DNA of 64,000 nt, taken from Granulosicoccus sp045106475. GTDB taxonomy: Bacteria; Pseudomonadota; Gammaproteobacteria; Granulosicoccales; Granulosicoccaceae. Below are positions 17,016 to 26,337 of the stretch, piece by piece (within the stretch, counting starts at the first letter, position 1; the number at the start of each line of letters is the position of its first letter). The stretch is from the NCBI GenBank assembly GCA_045106475.1, contig JBGCEO010000048.1:1-64000 (forward strand), given 5' to 3'. Made by a program: the position numbers and the translations under genes. Under the pieces are notes generated by a model, which saw nothing but the letters and a program-made list of their open reading frames with translations, was not told where the DNA came from and searched no databases.

Positions 17016-17978
17016 ATGGTTAAACCCTATGCTAACGCCAAGTCACAGAAAACGCGTGCTAAAAAAGTAAAACCTGCGGTAGATTTATCGAAAGAAGATA
17101 AATCCCTACTGCAACGATTTGCCGATAGCCAATTGGTAGAGCAGGGCTTGAGCGATAACACGATAAGCGCATACGGTAGTGATCTCAGGGCATTTGCCTT
17201 ATCTCTGCAAACCCCTGACAAAGGACTATTACAAGTCGAACGCAGCGATATCATGACCTGTTTGGCAGGGCGGGTAAGCAACGGTAGTAGCGCCCGCAGT
17301 GCGGCTAGACTCCTGTCCTCTTTGCGGCGCTTCTACGCATGGAGCATACGCGAAGGACTGATCAAGGAGAATCCGACCGCGCTGATTCGATCACCTGCTA
17401 TTGGGCGTCCGCTGCCAAAAGTGTTGACCGAATCAGAGGTTAAAGCTCTCTTAAGCGCGCCTGTACTGAGCGATGATCTTGGTATGCGTGATCGCGCGAT
17501 GCTCGAACTGCTGTACGGATGTGGTCTGCGGGTTTCTGAGTTGGTCAGTCTGAGTGTCGATCAGATCAATCTGCAACAGGGGGTTATCAGAGTTTGGGGT
17601 AAGGGAAACAAGGAGCGTCTGATACCGATGGGTGATGTTGCCTGCGATTGGCTGAGTAAGTACATGAAGCTAACCAGACCTGCACTTGTGCGTACCCGTA
17701 CTGATGATCTATTTTTGTCAATACGGGGCTCAGCGATGACCCGGCAAGCCTTTTGGCACCGCATTCGCGCTCATGGTCTCAATGCAGGCATTCGAATAAC
17801 ATTGTCGCCACATATATTGCGTCATGCTTTCGCTACCCATTTGGTTAACCATGACGCTGATTTGCGCGTGGTGCAACTTTTGCTGGGTCATAGTAGCCTC
17901 TCGACAACCCAAATCTACACGCATGTGGCACGCGAAAGACTAAAGTCTTTGCATCGTAGCCATCACCCGAGGGGATAG
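17016..17978 (+). CDS. xerD: site-specific tyrosine recombinase XerD
   Basis: A 320-residue tyrosine recombinase, probably the XerD subunit that resolves chromosome dimers at dif. An N-terminal SAM-like DNA-binding domain (about 30-120) precedes the catalytic domain. The catalytic set is complete: R172 (GCGLRVSE), K196 (GKGNKER), H266 and R269 (SPHILRHAF), H292 (LLGHSSLSTT) and nucleophile Y301 (IYTHV). I chose the ATG at 17016; a TTG at 16977 would overlap moeA. No clear ribosome site precedes the ATG. It is followed by dsbC, the usual xerD-dsbC order, which supports XerD over XerC. Confidence 0.93.
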   Translation: MVKPYANAKSQKTRAKKVKPAVDLSKEDKSLLQRFADSQLVEQGLSDNTISAYGSDLRAFALSLQTPDKGLLQVERSDIMTCLAGRVSNGSSARSAARLLSSLRRFYAWSIREGLIKENPTALIRSPAIGRPLPKVLTESEVKALLSAPVLSDDLGMRDRAMLELLYGCGLRVSELVSLSVDQINLQQGVIRVWGKGNKERLIPMGDVACDWLSKYMKLTRPALVRTRTDDLFLSIRGSAMTRQAFWHRIRAHGLNAGIRITLSPHILRHAFATHLVNHDADLRVVQLLLGHSSLSTTQIYTHVARERLKSLHRSHHPRG

Positions 17979-18065
17979 TATGTTACAACTCTCTAAAAAT
18001 ACCTGAAAATTGAACTTTACAACATGAATTCAGCCATAGTGGCTTGGTTCCTGCGGATTTAAACC

Positions 18066-18809
18066 ATGAATAGACTTTTGAATCGTTTCCCTTTGTTCGC
18101 GGTGCTCTCTGTGCTGCTTGCTGGTTTAGGCTCAGCAGCCAATGCTGAATCAACACTTGACGAGGTGGGAGAGCGTCTATCAGACGTTCTACCAGGTATA
18201 AGCGTCACCAGCCTTACTGAAACTCCGCTGCCGGGCTTATATGAGCTGATAACGGATGGCCAGATATACTATCTTGATGAATCCGCAGAATATCTGATAG
18301 ACGGCAGCCTCATTCAACTTAGAGATCGAGTGAACCTGACAGATGCTCGCCTGGGGGGCATCCACATGTCCTTGATCAAGGAGATGGGTGAAGAAAATAT
18401 GCTCATCTACGAACCAGAGCAACCGTCGACGCGTTCGATTACGGTGTTTACCGATATCAGCTGCGGGTATTGCCGCAGATTGCATGCTGAACTTGACACA
18501 CTTCTAGACGAAGGCGTTCGTGTTCGTTATTTGCTTTTCCCGCGAGCAGGCTTAGGTTCGCAAGCACACAAAGATCTTGAAAGTGTCTGGTGTGCAGAAA
18601 ACCCGCAAGAAGCAATGACCAACGCCAAAGCAGGAGGCAAGATTGATCCAAAGACTTGTGCTAATCCTATTGAACTGCACGTTGCATTGGCGGAGCAGGT
18701 TGGATTGCGTGGCACTCCACTCATCTACACAGACAGCGGCGAAAAGATTCCGGGTTATCGCGAAGCGAGTGCTCTTGCTGGAATGGTCAACGGTTCAGAC
18801 CCTATGTGA
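18066..18809 (+). CDS. dsbC: thiol:disulfide interchange protein DsbC
   Basis: A 247-residue periplasmic disulfide isomerase. It has a signal peptide ending near NAES (about residue 28), an N-terminal dimerisation domain (about 30-90, with LPGLYELITDGQIYYLDESAEYLIDG) and a thioredoxin-like domain with active site C133-G-Y-C136. The cis-proline motif is GTPLIYTD, and a second cysteine pair (VWCAEN...KTCANP) matches the structural disulfide of DsbC. It lies 87 bases after xerD on the same strand. Electrons would come from a DsbD homologue, which is not in this window. Confidence 0.94.
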   Translation: MNRLLNRFPLFAVLSVLLAGLGSAANAESTLDEVGERLSDVLPGISVTSLTETPLPGLYELITDGQIYYLDESAEYLIDGSLIQLRDRVNLTDARLGGIHMSLIKEMGEENMLIYEPEQPSTRSITVFTDISCGYCRRLHAELDTLLDEGVRVRYLLFPRAGLGSQAHKDLESVWCAENPQEAMTNAKAGGKIDPKTCANPIELHVALAEQVGLRGTPLIYTDSGEKIPGYREASALAGMVNGSDPM

Positions 18810-18831
18810 GGATGCGCGTAACAGCTCGTGC

Positions 18832-18859
18832 TTGGATAGCGTCGTAGTATACGTATAGA
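18832..18859 (+). promoter_or_regulatory. candidate promoter upstream of the TPR gene
   Basis: TTGGAT (18832-18837) and TATAGA (18854-18859) are separated by 16 bases and overlap a 10-base palindrome, TATACGTATA (18848-18857). It lies about 30 bases before the ATG at 18891. The call rests on consensus only and is weak. Confidence 0.3.
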
Positions 18860-18890
18860 CTACTGGTAACTGAGGCGAAGAGGCACTCCG

Positions 18891-19523
18891 ATGAATGTCT
18901 TTAGAAATCTTGCGATGGCAGCCACTAATCAGCGACTAGCTGCTGCTTCTCTGGCACATTACCAGCAAAGGTTGCGTCTCTCATTCCTGTTGATTGTCAG
19001 CTCCATTGTTTTGATGTGCTCAGTGCAGTTAAGTGCAGACCAGAGGGCTGAAGAGTTACCCGAACTTTTCGATCAACTGTTGGTTGCAACGAGTGCAGCC
19101 CAGGCAAGTGAGATCGAGTCTCAGATTTGGCAGCATTGGCTAGATGCGCCAGATGATTCTTCTGAATTTCTGATCTCTCAGGTTAGCCGTGCGATGGAAG
19201 TTGGGCAAATGGAATTAGCCCTTAAACTCTCGACACAGCTGATCGACGGTACTCCAAACTATGCTGAAGCATGGAACAAACGCGCTACCATCTACTATTT
19301 GATGGGTAATAATGATTTGTCTGTTGCCGATATAAGAGAAACATTGGCTTTAGAGCCGCGGCATTTCGGTGCTATCTCGGGTCTTGGACTTATCTTCATG
19401 CGCGAGCAAAATCTGGAAGCGGCCCTACAAGCTTTTGAACAGGTTTTGGCTATAAGTCCTGCATCAGCCAACGCCCGTAACAGCGCTGAAAGAGTTAAAA
19501 CTGAATTGGGTCGCGAGATATAG
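18891..19523 (+). CDS. TPR-repeat membrane-anchored protein
   Basis: A 210-residue protein with one N-terminal hydrophobic segment (about residues 30-48) after a basic stretch, so it is probably anchored in the inner membrane or exported. The C-terminal half has about three tetratricopeptide repeats (AEAWNKRATIYYLMGNNDLSVADIRETLALEPRHFGAISGLG and the following unit, roughly 105-205). TPR domains mediate protein contacts. No partner is indicated by the neighbours. Similar small TPR proteins are widespread in proteobacteria without assigned functions. Confidence 0.75.
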   Translation: MNVFRNLAMAATNQRLAAASLAHYQQRLRLSFLLIVSSIVLMCSVQLSADQRAEELPELFDQLLVATSAAQASEIESQIWQHWLDAPDDSSEFLISQVSRAMEVGQMELALKLSTQLIDGTPNYAEAWNKRATIYYLMGNNDLSVADIRETLALEPRHFGAISGLGLIFMREQNLEAALQAFEQVLAISPASANARNSAERVKTELGREI

Positions 19524-19657
19524 GTTGATGGTAGGCTTGCAGATGATCTCACACCGCTTCTCGCTTTCAACAAGGGCCGGCTGTCTGCTTAGATTTGGCG
19601 TTATCTTGAGAACACTGGCTCAGCCGGGTTGCTAGACTGCGAGCACGCTGTTTAAAC

Positions 19658-20677
19658 ATGAATTGGGTCGATTGTTGTCGCTGTGTACAACCGTATGCTG
19701 TCGCTTTGTTGCTGCTGACAAGCGGCGCACATGCGGGGCAAGGTGATGAATCAGCCTTTTTCCAACACAAATCACAGCATGCCTACAACGCTGTGTTCGG
19801 ATTGCCTGCTGTAGCTTCCAGGCCCGTAGAAACACATGAGTGGCAATTGTCGTTAGAGCATTCCAATCAGTTTATGGGAGGTTCAAGTGGTGATGAAGTC
19901 TTGTTGCTGGATGGCGAATCGACTGAACTCGGCTTTCGCTATAAACAGCGTATATCAGCTTGTTGGCAGGCGGAAGCGCTTATCCCTTTCATTGCCCACA
20001 ATGGAGGTGAGTTTGATCGCGCAATTGATGACTGGCATCGTTTTTTTGGTCTTCCTGATGCAAGCCGAGGTGATGCGCCTTACTCCAGATTGAGTTACAG
20101 CTACGAGAATTTGCAGGGTAAACAGCATGACATCAGTTCCCCTCAAAGTGGTTTAGGCGATGTGCAGTTGTCGTTACAAAGATCATTGGCATGCTCACCG
20201 GATGCACGCTCTGAATATGCACGGAGCATTGTTCGATTGGGCATTAAGTTGCCCACCGGAAGCGCTGAAGAACTTAGTGGTAGCGGTGAGTCAGACCTGT
20301 ATCTGGATATTCAGACACCCGTTTACAGCAACGGAGGCAGATGGCGAACCGCCGCTGCAATCGGTGCTTTATATGTAGGTAAAAGTGAGAAATTTGCTCG
20401 CCAGAAACAATGGGTCGCTTATGGTTCCCTGGGCGCTCAGTTTGTGTACTCTCATCGTTGGCGGGCTTTAACGCAACTGGATTGGCATACGCCGTTTTAC
20501 GTCAGTGCCCTGAGAGAGCTTGGAGATCCAGCCATCAGCTTGACGGTAGGTATTCGTTATCTTACGGCAGGCGATCAGACTGTTGAGCTGTCAATCAGTG
20601 AGGACATTGAGATTGATACCACTCCTGATATTGTTGCTCGCCTCGCATGGACCTATCGTCCACGAGCGGGGCGATAG
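19658..20677 (+). CDS. DUF3187 family outer-membrane protein
   Basis: A 339-residue protein that fits the DUF3187 family. A signal peptide (about residues 1-26, ending SGAHA) is followed by a beta-rich sequence with GLPA near the start of the mature part and the DDWHRFFGLPDASR segment typical of the family. The rest is strand-like, with Arg/Tyr/Trp alternation, and could form a beta-barrel. Its function is not known. It is convergent with lon, with only 18 bases between the stop codons. Confidence 0.78.
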   Translation: MNWVDCCRCVQPYAVALLLLTSGAHAGQGDESAFFQHKSQHAYNAVFGLPAVASRPVETHEWQLSLEHSNQFMGGSSGDEVLLLDGESTELGFRYKQRISACWQAEALIPFIAHNGGEFDRAIDDWHRFFGLPDASRGDAPYSRLSYSYENLQGKQHDISSPQSGLGDVQLSLQRSLACSPDARSEYARSIVRLGIKLPTGSAEELSGSGESDLYLDIQTPVYSNGGRWRTAAAIGALYVGKSEKFARQKQWVAYGSLGAQFVYSHRWRALTQLDWHTPFYVSALRELGDPAISLTVGIRYLTAGDQTVELSISEDIEIDTTPDIVARLAWTYRPRAGR

Positions 20678-20695
20678 GTCGAACACTGTTGAGGT

Positions 20696-23119
20696 TTACT
20701 TTCGTTTTGACTTGAACAGCAGCGCAAACACATCATCGTATTGACTGGCGTGGTGAATCTTGAGGCCGGTCAATATGTGTTTGGGTAGTTCAGTGACATC
20801 GCGTCGATTGCCTTCGGGCAGTATAACCTCCCTGATTCCTAGCCGCCTTGCCGCTATCAGTTTTTCGCGCACACCACCGATGGGCAATACTTCACCCGTC
20901 AGCGTGATTTCTCCTGTCATTGCAAAAGATTTTTTTACAGGTTTGTTCAACGCTAGTGAAAGAAGCGCACTGGTCATGCTGATGCCGGCACTTGGCCCAT
21001 CTTTGGGTGTTGCACCTTCAGGCACATGCAGATGCAGAAAGTTAGACATGAACCAATCTTCGCTTACACCAAATTTCTCACTGTTGGTGGTGACATAACT
21101 GTGAGCGATCTGCGCAGACTCGTTCATGACTTTGCCCAACTGACCAGTGAGTTTTAACCCTCGGTCACGTGAGTGAACCCTAGTTGCTTCGATAGGTAAG
21201 GTTGCGCCGCCCATCGCTGTCCAGGCCAACCCGGTTATCACGCCAACTCCGCCCAATTGTTTTTCAACCCGAAAAGGCGGCTCACCCACGAATTCGACCA
21301 GATTTCGGCCGCTAACGCTGACAGATTTAGTTTTGCCAAGAAGCTTCACAACCGACTTTCGCAACACACGATGCAATAGCTTTTCCAAGCTCCTGACACC
21401 TGCTTCTCGTGCGTAACCTTCAATCAGTGCTTTAACAGCCGAATCTGAAATCTTTACCTGACTCGGTTTTACGTTGTTTCGTTCTAGCAGGCGCGGCCAT
21501 AGGTGTTTTTTAGCGATTTCGAGTTTTTCACTAGCTATATAGCCACCCAAACGTATGACGTCCATGCGATCAAGTAGTGGGCGAGGAATGGTATCCAGCT
21601 GATTAGCCGTGCAAACAAACAGGACTTTGGAAAGATCCACCCTCAAGTCCAGGTAGTGGTCAAGAAATTCGCTGTTTTGCTCCGGGTCTAGCACCTCAAG
21701 CATGGCTGATGCCGGGTCACCCTGATATGAGCTACCCATCTTGTCAATTTCATCGAGCATGATGACTGGGTTGGATACGTCTACATCCTTTAAAGCTTGT
21801 ATCAGCTTTCCGGGCATTGCTCCAATGTAGGTGCGCCGATGACCCTTGATTTCTGCCTCATCACGCATGCCGCCCACACTAAAGCGATAGAACTTTCGAC
21901 CAAGGCATTCTGCTATGGATTTGCCAATGGATGTTTTTCCAACACCGGGTGGGCCAACGAAGAGCAGGATGGAGCCACTGATTTCGCCTCTGAACGAGCC
22001 CATGGCGAGGAATTCGAGTATACGTTCTTTGATATCTTCAAGCCCGGCATGATCACGATTCAGGATCGTCTTGGCGCTGCGCAGTGATAGCTTGTCCTTG
22101 GAGTAGTTGCCCCATGGCACTGAGCTTAACCAATCCACGTAGTTACGCGTGACTCCGTATTCCGGCGAGCCGGTTTCGAGAATCGACATCTTGTTTATTT
22201 CTTCATCAAATCGTTTTTTCGCATGCTCCGGAGGGTTACGCTTTTCCATACGTTTGCGAAACTCATCGATATCTGATGTGCGATCATCTTTTGCGATACC
22301 CAATTCGCGCTGTATGACCTTGAGTTCTTCGCGTAGAAAGAACTCGCGCTGATGTTTAGACATCTTTTGTTCAACTTCTGAACGAATCTCTGCCTGCAGG
22401 CGCGCGACTTCCAGTTCCTTGTGCAGCAATACAAGTACACGCTCCATCCGCTTTTGCAGAGGAATGGTATCCAAAATAAGCTGTAGATCGGGTCCGGGCG
22501 CTGTTGTAATAGCTGCCGCGAAGTCAGCAAGAGGTGATGGATCATTCAGGTTAAAGTGGTTGAGAAAGTTCTTGAGTTCCTCGTTGTATAACGGATTAAG
22601 CGGAATGAGTTCCTTGATAGCCTGAATTAGCGCCATTGCATAGGCTTTGATTTCGGGAGTGTTGCGTAGCTTTTCTTCGGGATAAGATACTTCCGCAGCA
22701 AACGGTGCTTTCTTGCTTATCCATCCATCAATACGAAACCGCTGCATACCTTGCGCAATGAATTGTATTTTACCGTTGCCGCGTACAACGTTGTGCAATC
22801 GCACGGCACAACCGGTATCGGCAAAATCTGCAGGAGATGCGTTTGCCTGCTCATCCTGTTCGCCCGCGTAGCATAGCCCCAATAGATGGTGATCCATTTT
22901 TGCAAGCCTGGAAAAGGTTTCTTCCCAAGGGTCCTCGTCTATAACCAGAGGTTGAACCTGGGCCGGAAAGAAAGGTCTTTCGAATATTGGCAGCAGTAGC
23001 AGTTTATTAGGCAGGCTCTGATCAGGTATCACCAGTCCGGTACCGGGAGAGTCATCACTGCTCTTATCACTCGTTTCTGATTCTACGATGACCGAATCTT
23101 CGACTTTTCTTTGCGCCAT
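20696..23119 (-). CDS. lon: ATP-dependent protease Lon
   Basis: An 807-residue Lon protease. An N-terminal substrate-binding LON domain (about 40-235, LLLLPIFERPFFPAQVQPLVI), a coiled coil, and an AAA+ domain with Walker A GPPGVGKTS (389-397) precede the protease domain. The catalytic dyad is S710 (PKDGPSAG) and K753 (GGVREK), 43 residues apart as in E. coli Lon. The N-terminus carries a polar extension of about 38 residues before the LON domain, making it slightly longer than E. coli Lon (784). It degrades misfolded and regulatory proteins in the cytosol. A possible heat-shock promoter lies upstream. Confidence 0.97.
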   Translation of the reverse strand: MAQRKVEDSVIVESETSDKSSDDSPGTGLVIPDQSLPNKLLLLPIFERPFFPAQVQPLVIDEDPWEETFSRLAKMDHHLLGLCYAGEQDEQANASPADFADTGCAVRLHNVVRGNGKIQFIAQGMQRFRIDGWISKKAPFAAEVSYPEEKLRNTPEIKAYAMALIQAIKELIPLNPLYNEELKNFLNHFNLNDPSPLADFAAAITTAPGPDLQLILDTIPLQKRMERVLVLLHKELEVARLQAEIRSEVEQKMSKHQREFFLREELKVIQRELGIAKDDRTSDIDEFRKRMEKRNPPEHAKKRFDEEINKMSILETGSPEYGVTRNYVDWLSSVPWGNYSKDKLSLRSAKTILNRDHAGLEDIKERILEFLAMGSFRGEISGSILLFVGPPGVGKTSIGKSIAECLGRKFYRFSVGGMRDEAEIKGHRRTYIGAMPGKLIQALKDVDVSNPVIMLDEIDKMGSSYQGDPASAMLEVLDPEQNSEFLDHYLDLRVDLSKVLFVCTANQLDTIPRPLLDRMDVIRLGGYIASEKLEIAKKHLWPRLLERNNVKPSQVKISDSAVKALIEGYAREAGVRSLEKLLHRVLRKSVVKLLGKTKSVSVSGRNLVEFVGEPPFRVEKQLGGVGVITGLAWTAMGGATLPIEATRVHSRDRGLKLTGQLGKVMNESAQIAHSYVTTNSEKFGVSEDWFMSNFLHLHVPEGATPKDGPSAGISMTSALLSLALNKPVKKSFAMTGEITLTGEVLPIGGVREKLIAARRLGIREVILPEGNRRDVTELPKHILTGLKIHHASQYDDVFALLFKSKRK

Positions 23120-23220
23120 AGTGTGTTTTTTTGCTGATTATCAGTAACTAACGCAATTGTGCCGAAGTGCTGACACAACCGAAACAATTTGCTGGGCGAA
23201 TTAACGTTCAGACGCAGAAC

Positions 23221-23246
23221 ATATGCCATCCTTTGCAATTTTCAAG
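23221..23246 (-). promoter_or_regulatory. candidate sigma-32 (heat-shock) promoter for lon
   Basis: On the minus strand CTTGAAA (23240-23246) is followed after 11 bases by TGGCATAT (23221-23228), resembling the sigma-32 pattern CTTGAAA then CCCCATAT. It would give a leader of about 95 bases before the lon ATG. lon is a classical heat-shock gene, which makes the match more credible, but it is a consensus-only call. Confidence 0.42.
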
Positions 23247-23368
23247 CTGCAGCCCTAAATTCGTGTAGCGGCACCAAGCGCACTAATACGTGGTTTCATG
23301 TGTCTATCGCATTACGTATTGGTGCAAAACCATGAATCAATGCAAAACAATCCAATCACCTTTTGGAC

Positions 23369-25375
23369 TCAATCATTAGCCAAAAGATCCATTAGACCTT
23401 TTAGTGCATCTTTGCCGGTTGCCCGGGTTTGTTCTGCGCTGGCAGTATTGAGTTCTCCCATGAAAATAACGTCCTCCTGAGGAAGGTCATCGAGAAAGCG
23501 GCTTGCTTCACAGGCAGAGGTTTCTCCAAACTGCTGGCGGGCACGAGAACGCGTGAAGGTCAGGGTGTGTCTGGCTCTTGTCATCCCCACATAGGCGAGC
23601 CTGCGTTCTTCTTCAATCGTGTCTGCTTCAATACTATTGCGATGAGGTAGGAGGTCTTCTTCCATCCCCACCATGAATACATGAGGGTATTCGAGTCCTT
23701 TTGCCGAGTGCAAAGTCATCATCTGAACCTGATTGTCATCGGATTCATCGTCTTGGCGCGAGAGCATGTCATGCAGGCATAACGAGCGTACTACTTCGGA
23801 TAGAGGTTGCTCTTTCTGATTTTCATCGGTGAGCAAACGCTCGATCCATGCCATTAGTTCCTGCGTGTTTTCCAATGCCCGCTGCCATTTTGGCGGAGCA
23901 TCGTGTTGTTTTTCTACCCAGTCGGCATAGTCGATATCGTCAAAGAGACCCTTGATGACAGCCAGAGTGTCACCCCGTTCTGCATTGTCGGCAGTCAGCG
24001 TCAACCAGTTAGCAAATCGTTGTAAACGATGTAACGGTCGACCGCTAAGTTGGGTTTCCAGGCCGATATCATGGCAAGCCGCGAACAGGCTGATCGTTCT
24101 GTTGCGGGCGTGTTCTCCTAATCTGGCAAGAGTAGTCGGGCCAATCTCTCGCCGGGGCGTATTGATGCAGCGAAGAAAAGCTGTGTCATCGTCAGGATTG
24201 ACGAGCAATTTAAGGTAGGCCAGCATGTCCTTGATTTCTACTTTGTCAAAAAAGGAACTGCCGCCACTGATTTTGTAAGGAATCTGCTTTTCGCGCAGAG
24301 CTTGTTCGAAAGGTCTGGACTGAAAATTACTGCGATACAGGATGGCGAAATCTCCCCAGCGAGTATCTTTTTGAAAATGTCGGGTCAAAATTTCGGCGGC
24401 AACCCATTCGGCCTCATCGAGTGTGTGCTTGCACACCGAGACCCGTAGCGGATCCCCGAGGCCGAGATCGCTCCACAATTTTTTTTCGAATACATGCGGG
24501 TTGTGGCTGATAACAGCATTTGCGCTTCGAAGAATACGTTGGCTGGAGCGATAGTTCTGCTCAAGCTTGATCACCCGAAGATTAGGGTAGTCCTCTTTCA
24601 AAGCAAGCAGGTTTTCAGGCCTGGCACCGCGCCAGGAGTATATCGACTGGTCGTCGTCACCAACTGCTGTCAGAGCACCAAATTTATCGACCAGCAGCCG
24701 CACCAATTCATACTGAGCTGCATTAGTATCCTGGTACTCGTCGACCAGTAAATGTCGTACACGACCACGCCATTTGTCCCTTACGGGTTGGTGATCGCGA
24801 AGCAGTGCAACAGGCAGACTGATCAAATCGTCAAAGTCAACAGAATTGCAAGCCCTTAACAATTCGTCATATTTTTTATACAAAATCGCTGCAATGCGCT
24901 CTGCGTCGTCTGCGGCTTTTTGCGCCGCCGTCTCAGGCGTGATGAATTCGTTTTTCCAATGAGAAATCATGTTTTGCAGCACGCGCTCTTCGATGGGGCT
25001 GTTGGCTTCTCGAATTATTTCGCGCAGTGCGGTGAGGGAATCGCCTTGGTCAAGTATCGTGAATCCTTTTCGTAAACCTATCGCCTCTCCATCTTTGTGG
25101 AGTATATCCATGCCCAGTCTGTGAAAGGTGGCGATGGTCAGGCCACGCATCTGCTTCGGTTCAAGTTGTTTTTTTAGCCTGGCCCTCATTTCATTGGAGG
25201 CTTTGTTGGTAAATGTCACAGCGATGATTGATGAAGGAGCGAAGTGCTTCTTCTCAATTAGCCAGGCAATTTTCTGAGTTATAACGCCAGTCTTGCCACT
25301 GCCTGCCCCGGCTAAAACCAGCAACGGGGTTTCGTAGTGCGTTACAGCAGCAAGTTGTTGCGGGTTCAGACCCAT
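23369..25375 (-). CDS. rep: ATP-dependent DNA helicase Rep
   Basis: A 668-residue superfamily 1A 3'-5' helicase. It begins LNPQQLAAVTHYETPLLVLAGAGSGKT (Q motif and Walker A). It continues with AVTFTNKASNEMRARL (Ia), LLVDEYQDTNAAQYELV (II), VGDDDQSIYSWRGA (III), LEQNYRSSQRIL (IV), MTLHSAKGLEYPHVFMVGMEEDLLPH (V) and RRLAYVGMTRARHTLTF (VI). Length and the GMEEDLLPH form fit Rep rather than UvrD (about 720). Rep clears proteins ahead of replication forks. The N-terminus starts almost directly with the Q motif. Confidence 0.94.
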   Translation of the reverse strand: MGLNPQQLAAVTHYETPLLVLAGAGSGKTGVITQKIAWLIEKKHFAPSSIIAVTFTNKASNEMRARLKKQLEPKQMRGLTIATFHRLGMDILHKDGEAIGLRKGFTILDQGDSLTALREIIREANSPIEERVLQNMISHWKNEFITPETAAQKAADDAERIAAILYKKYDELLRACNSVDFDDLISLPVALLRDHQPVRDKWRGRVRHLLVDEYQDTNAAQYELVRLLVDKFGALTAVGDDDQSIYSWRGARPENLLALKEDYPNLRVIKLEQNYRSSQRILRSANAVISHNPHVFEKKLWSDLGLGDPLRVSVCKHTLDEAEWVAAEILTRHFQKDTRWGDFAILYRSNFQSRPFEQALREKQIPYKISGGSSFFDKVEIKDMLAYLKLLVNPDDDTAFLRCINTPRREIGPTTLARLGEHARNRTISLFAACHDIGLETQLSGRPLHRLQRFANWLTLTADNAERGDTLAVIKGLFDDIDYADWVEKQHDAPPKWQRALENTQELMAWIERLLTDENQKEQPLSEVVRSLCLHDMLSRQDDESDDNQVQMMTLHSAKGLEYPHVFMVGMEEDLLPHRNSIEADTIEEERRLAYVGMTRARHTLTFTRSRARQQFGETSACEASRFLDDLPQEDVIFMGELNTASAEQTRATGKDALKGLMDLLAND

Positions 25376-25521
25376 GAGCAGACAGATTGATATGGATAGC
25401 GGGCGCTAAGTCTACTGATTTCTGAGTTGAATGTTCAGTCTTGACAGTCGCTTAAATTGCACAGTCATCAGCGGGGCACCGTATACTATGCAGCAGGTTA
25501 ATTGCTCTTATCGGGGTTTGT

Positions 25522-26337
25522 GTGGATCTGGACCTATCGGCGGCTTGTGCTGCTGCAGAAAACGCTGCAACTGCGGCAGCAGATGTCATCAGCGAATTCG
25601 TTGAAAGTGGACAATGGACTGTCTCGACTAAATCTGACGACTCACCGGTTACCGAGGTGGACGTGGCCGCTGAGCATGCCATCAAATCTGTCCTGTTGCA
25701 GGCATTTCCTGAGGCAGCGTTTTTTGGAGAAGAAACCGGGCATAGCGAGGCGATGGCTAAGTCTGAATCTTCACAATCCCTACCTGGACTACGCTGGCTG
25801 GTAGACCCGATCGACGGTACCAAGAGTTTTATAAGGGGCATGCCTTTTTACTCCACTCAGATAGCGCTTGAACACGAAGGCGCCTTGATTGTTGGAGTGT
25901 CGAACGCCCCTGCCTACGGCGAACGTCTCGTAGCGATTGCCGATAAACACACCCGCATGAATGATCGAGATGTAAAAGTACGATCAAATATCGTCAACAT
26001 TGAAGACGCTTTTCTTTCCTCAGGCAATTTGACTACGCTTGCATTAGACCCGAAGCGCTGGGCTAGCTATGGGGAGCTGGTCTCTCGAGTAAAACGGGTT
26101 CGAGGTTATGGAGATTTTTGTCATTACCATCAGCTTTGCGCAGGCCAAACGGACCTCATCGTTGAGTCTGATGTAAACATTCTGGATATTGCCGCTTTGA
26201 CTGTGGGGATACGTGCAGCTGGTGGCATCATCACTGATCTGGAAGGTAATGCGATAAACGAGAAAACAACATCGGTACTGGCGGCAGGTAGTCGCGCTTT
26301 GCATGCAATGGTGCTCGAGTTGTTGAGCCCTGGATGA
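25522..26337 (+). CDS. inositol-monophosphatase family phosphatase, HisN-like
   Basis: A 271-residue Mg2+-dependent phosphatase of the IMPase fold, starting at GTG (25522). Metal and catalytic motifs are visible: FFGEETGH (Glu pair), WLVDPIDGTKSFIRGMPFYST (the DPIDGTKSF form is typical of HisN histidinol-phosphatases) and VESDVNILDIAALTVGIRAAGG near the C-terminus. The substrate could be histidinol phosphate or another sugar or inositol phosphate; no histidine genes are near. Its TGA overlaps the ATG of the adenylate cyclase gene by four bases (ATGA). Confidence 0.85.
   Translation: MDLDLSAACAAAENAATAAADVISEFVESGQWTVSTKSDDSPVTEVDVAAEHAIKSVLLQAFPEAAFFGEETGHSEAMAKSESSQSLPGLRWLVDPIDGTKSFIRGMPFYSTQIALEHEGALIVGVSNAPAYGERLVAIADKHTRMNDRDVKVRSNIVNIEDAFLSSGNLTTLALDPKRWASYGELVSRVKRVRGYGDFCHYHQLCAGQTDLIVESDVNILDIAALTVGIRAAGGIITDLEGNAINEKTTSVLAAGSRALHAMVLELLSPG

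Noticed and set aside
23120..23368. A small gene in the gap between lon and rep (open frame 23298-23480)
   Set aside because: The frame runs into the end of rep antisense and has no family features; the gap is better explained by the lon promoter region.
25441..25487. Promoter with TTGACA (25441) and TATACT (25482) for the phosphatase gene
   Set aside because: The two hexamers are about 35 bases apart, and the alternative TTGCAC gives a 19-base spacer; neither is convincing.
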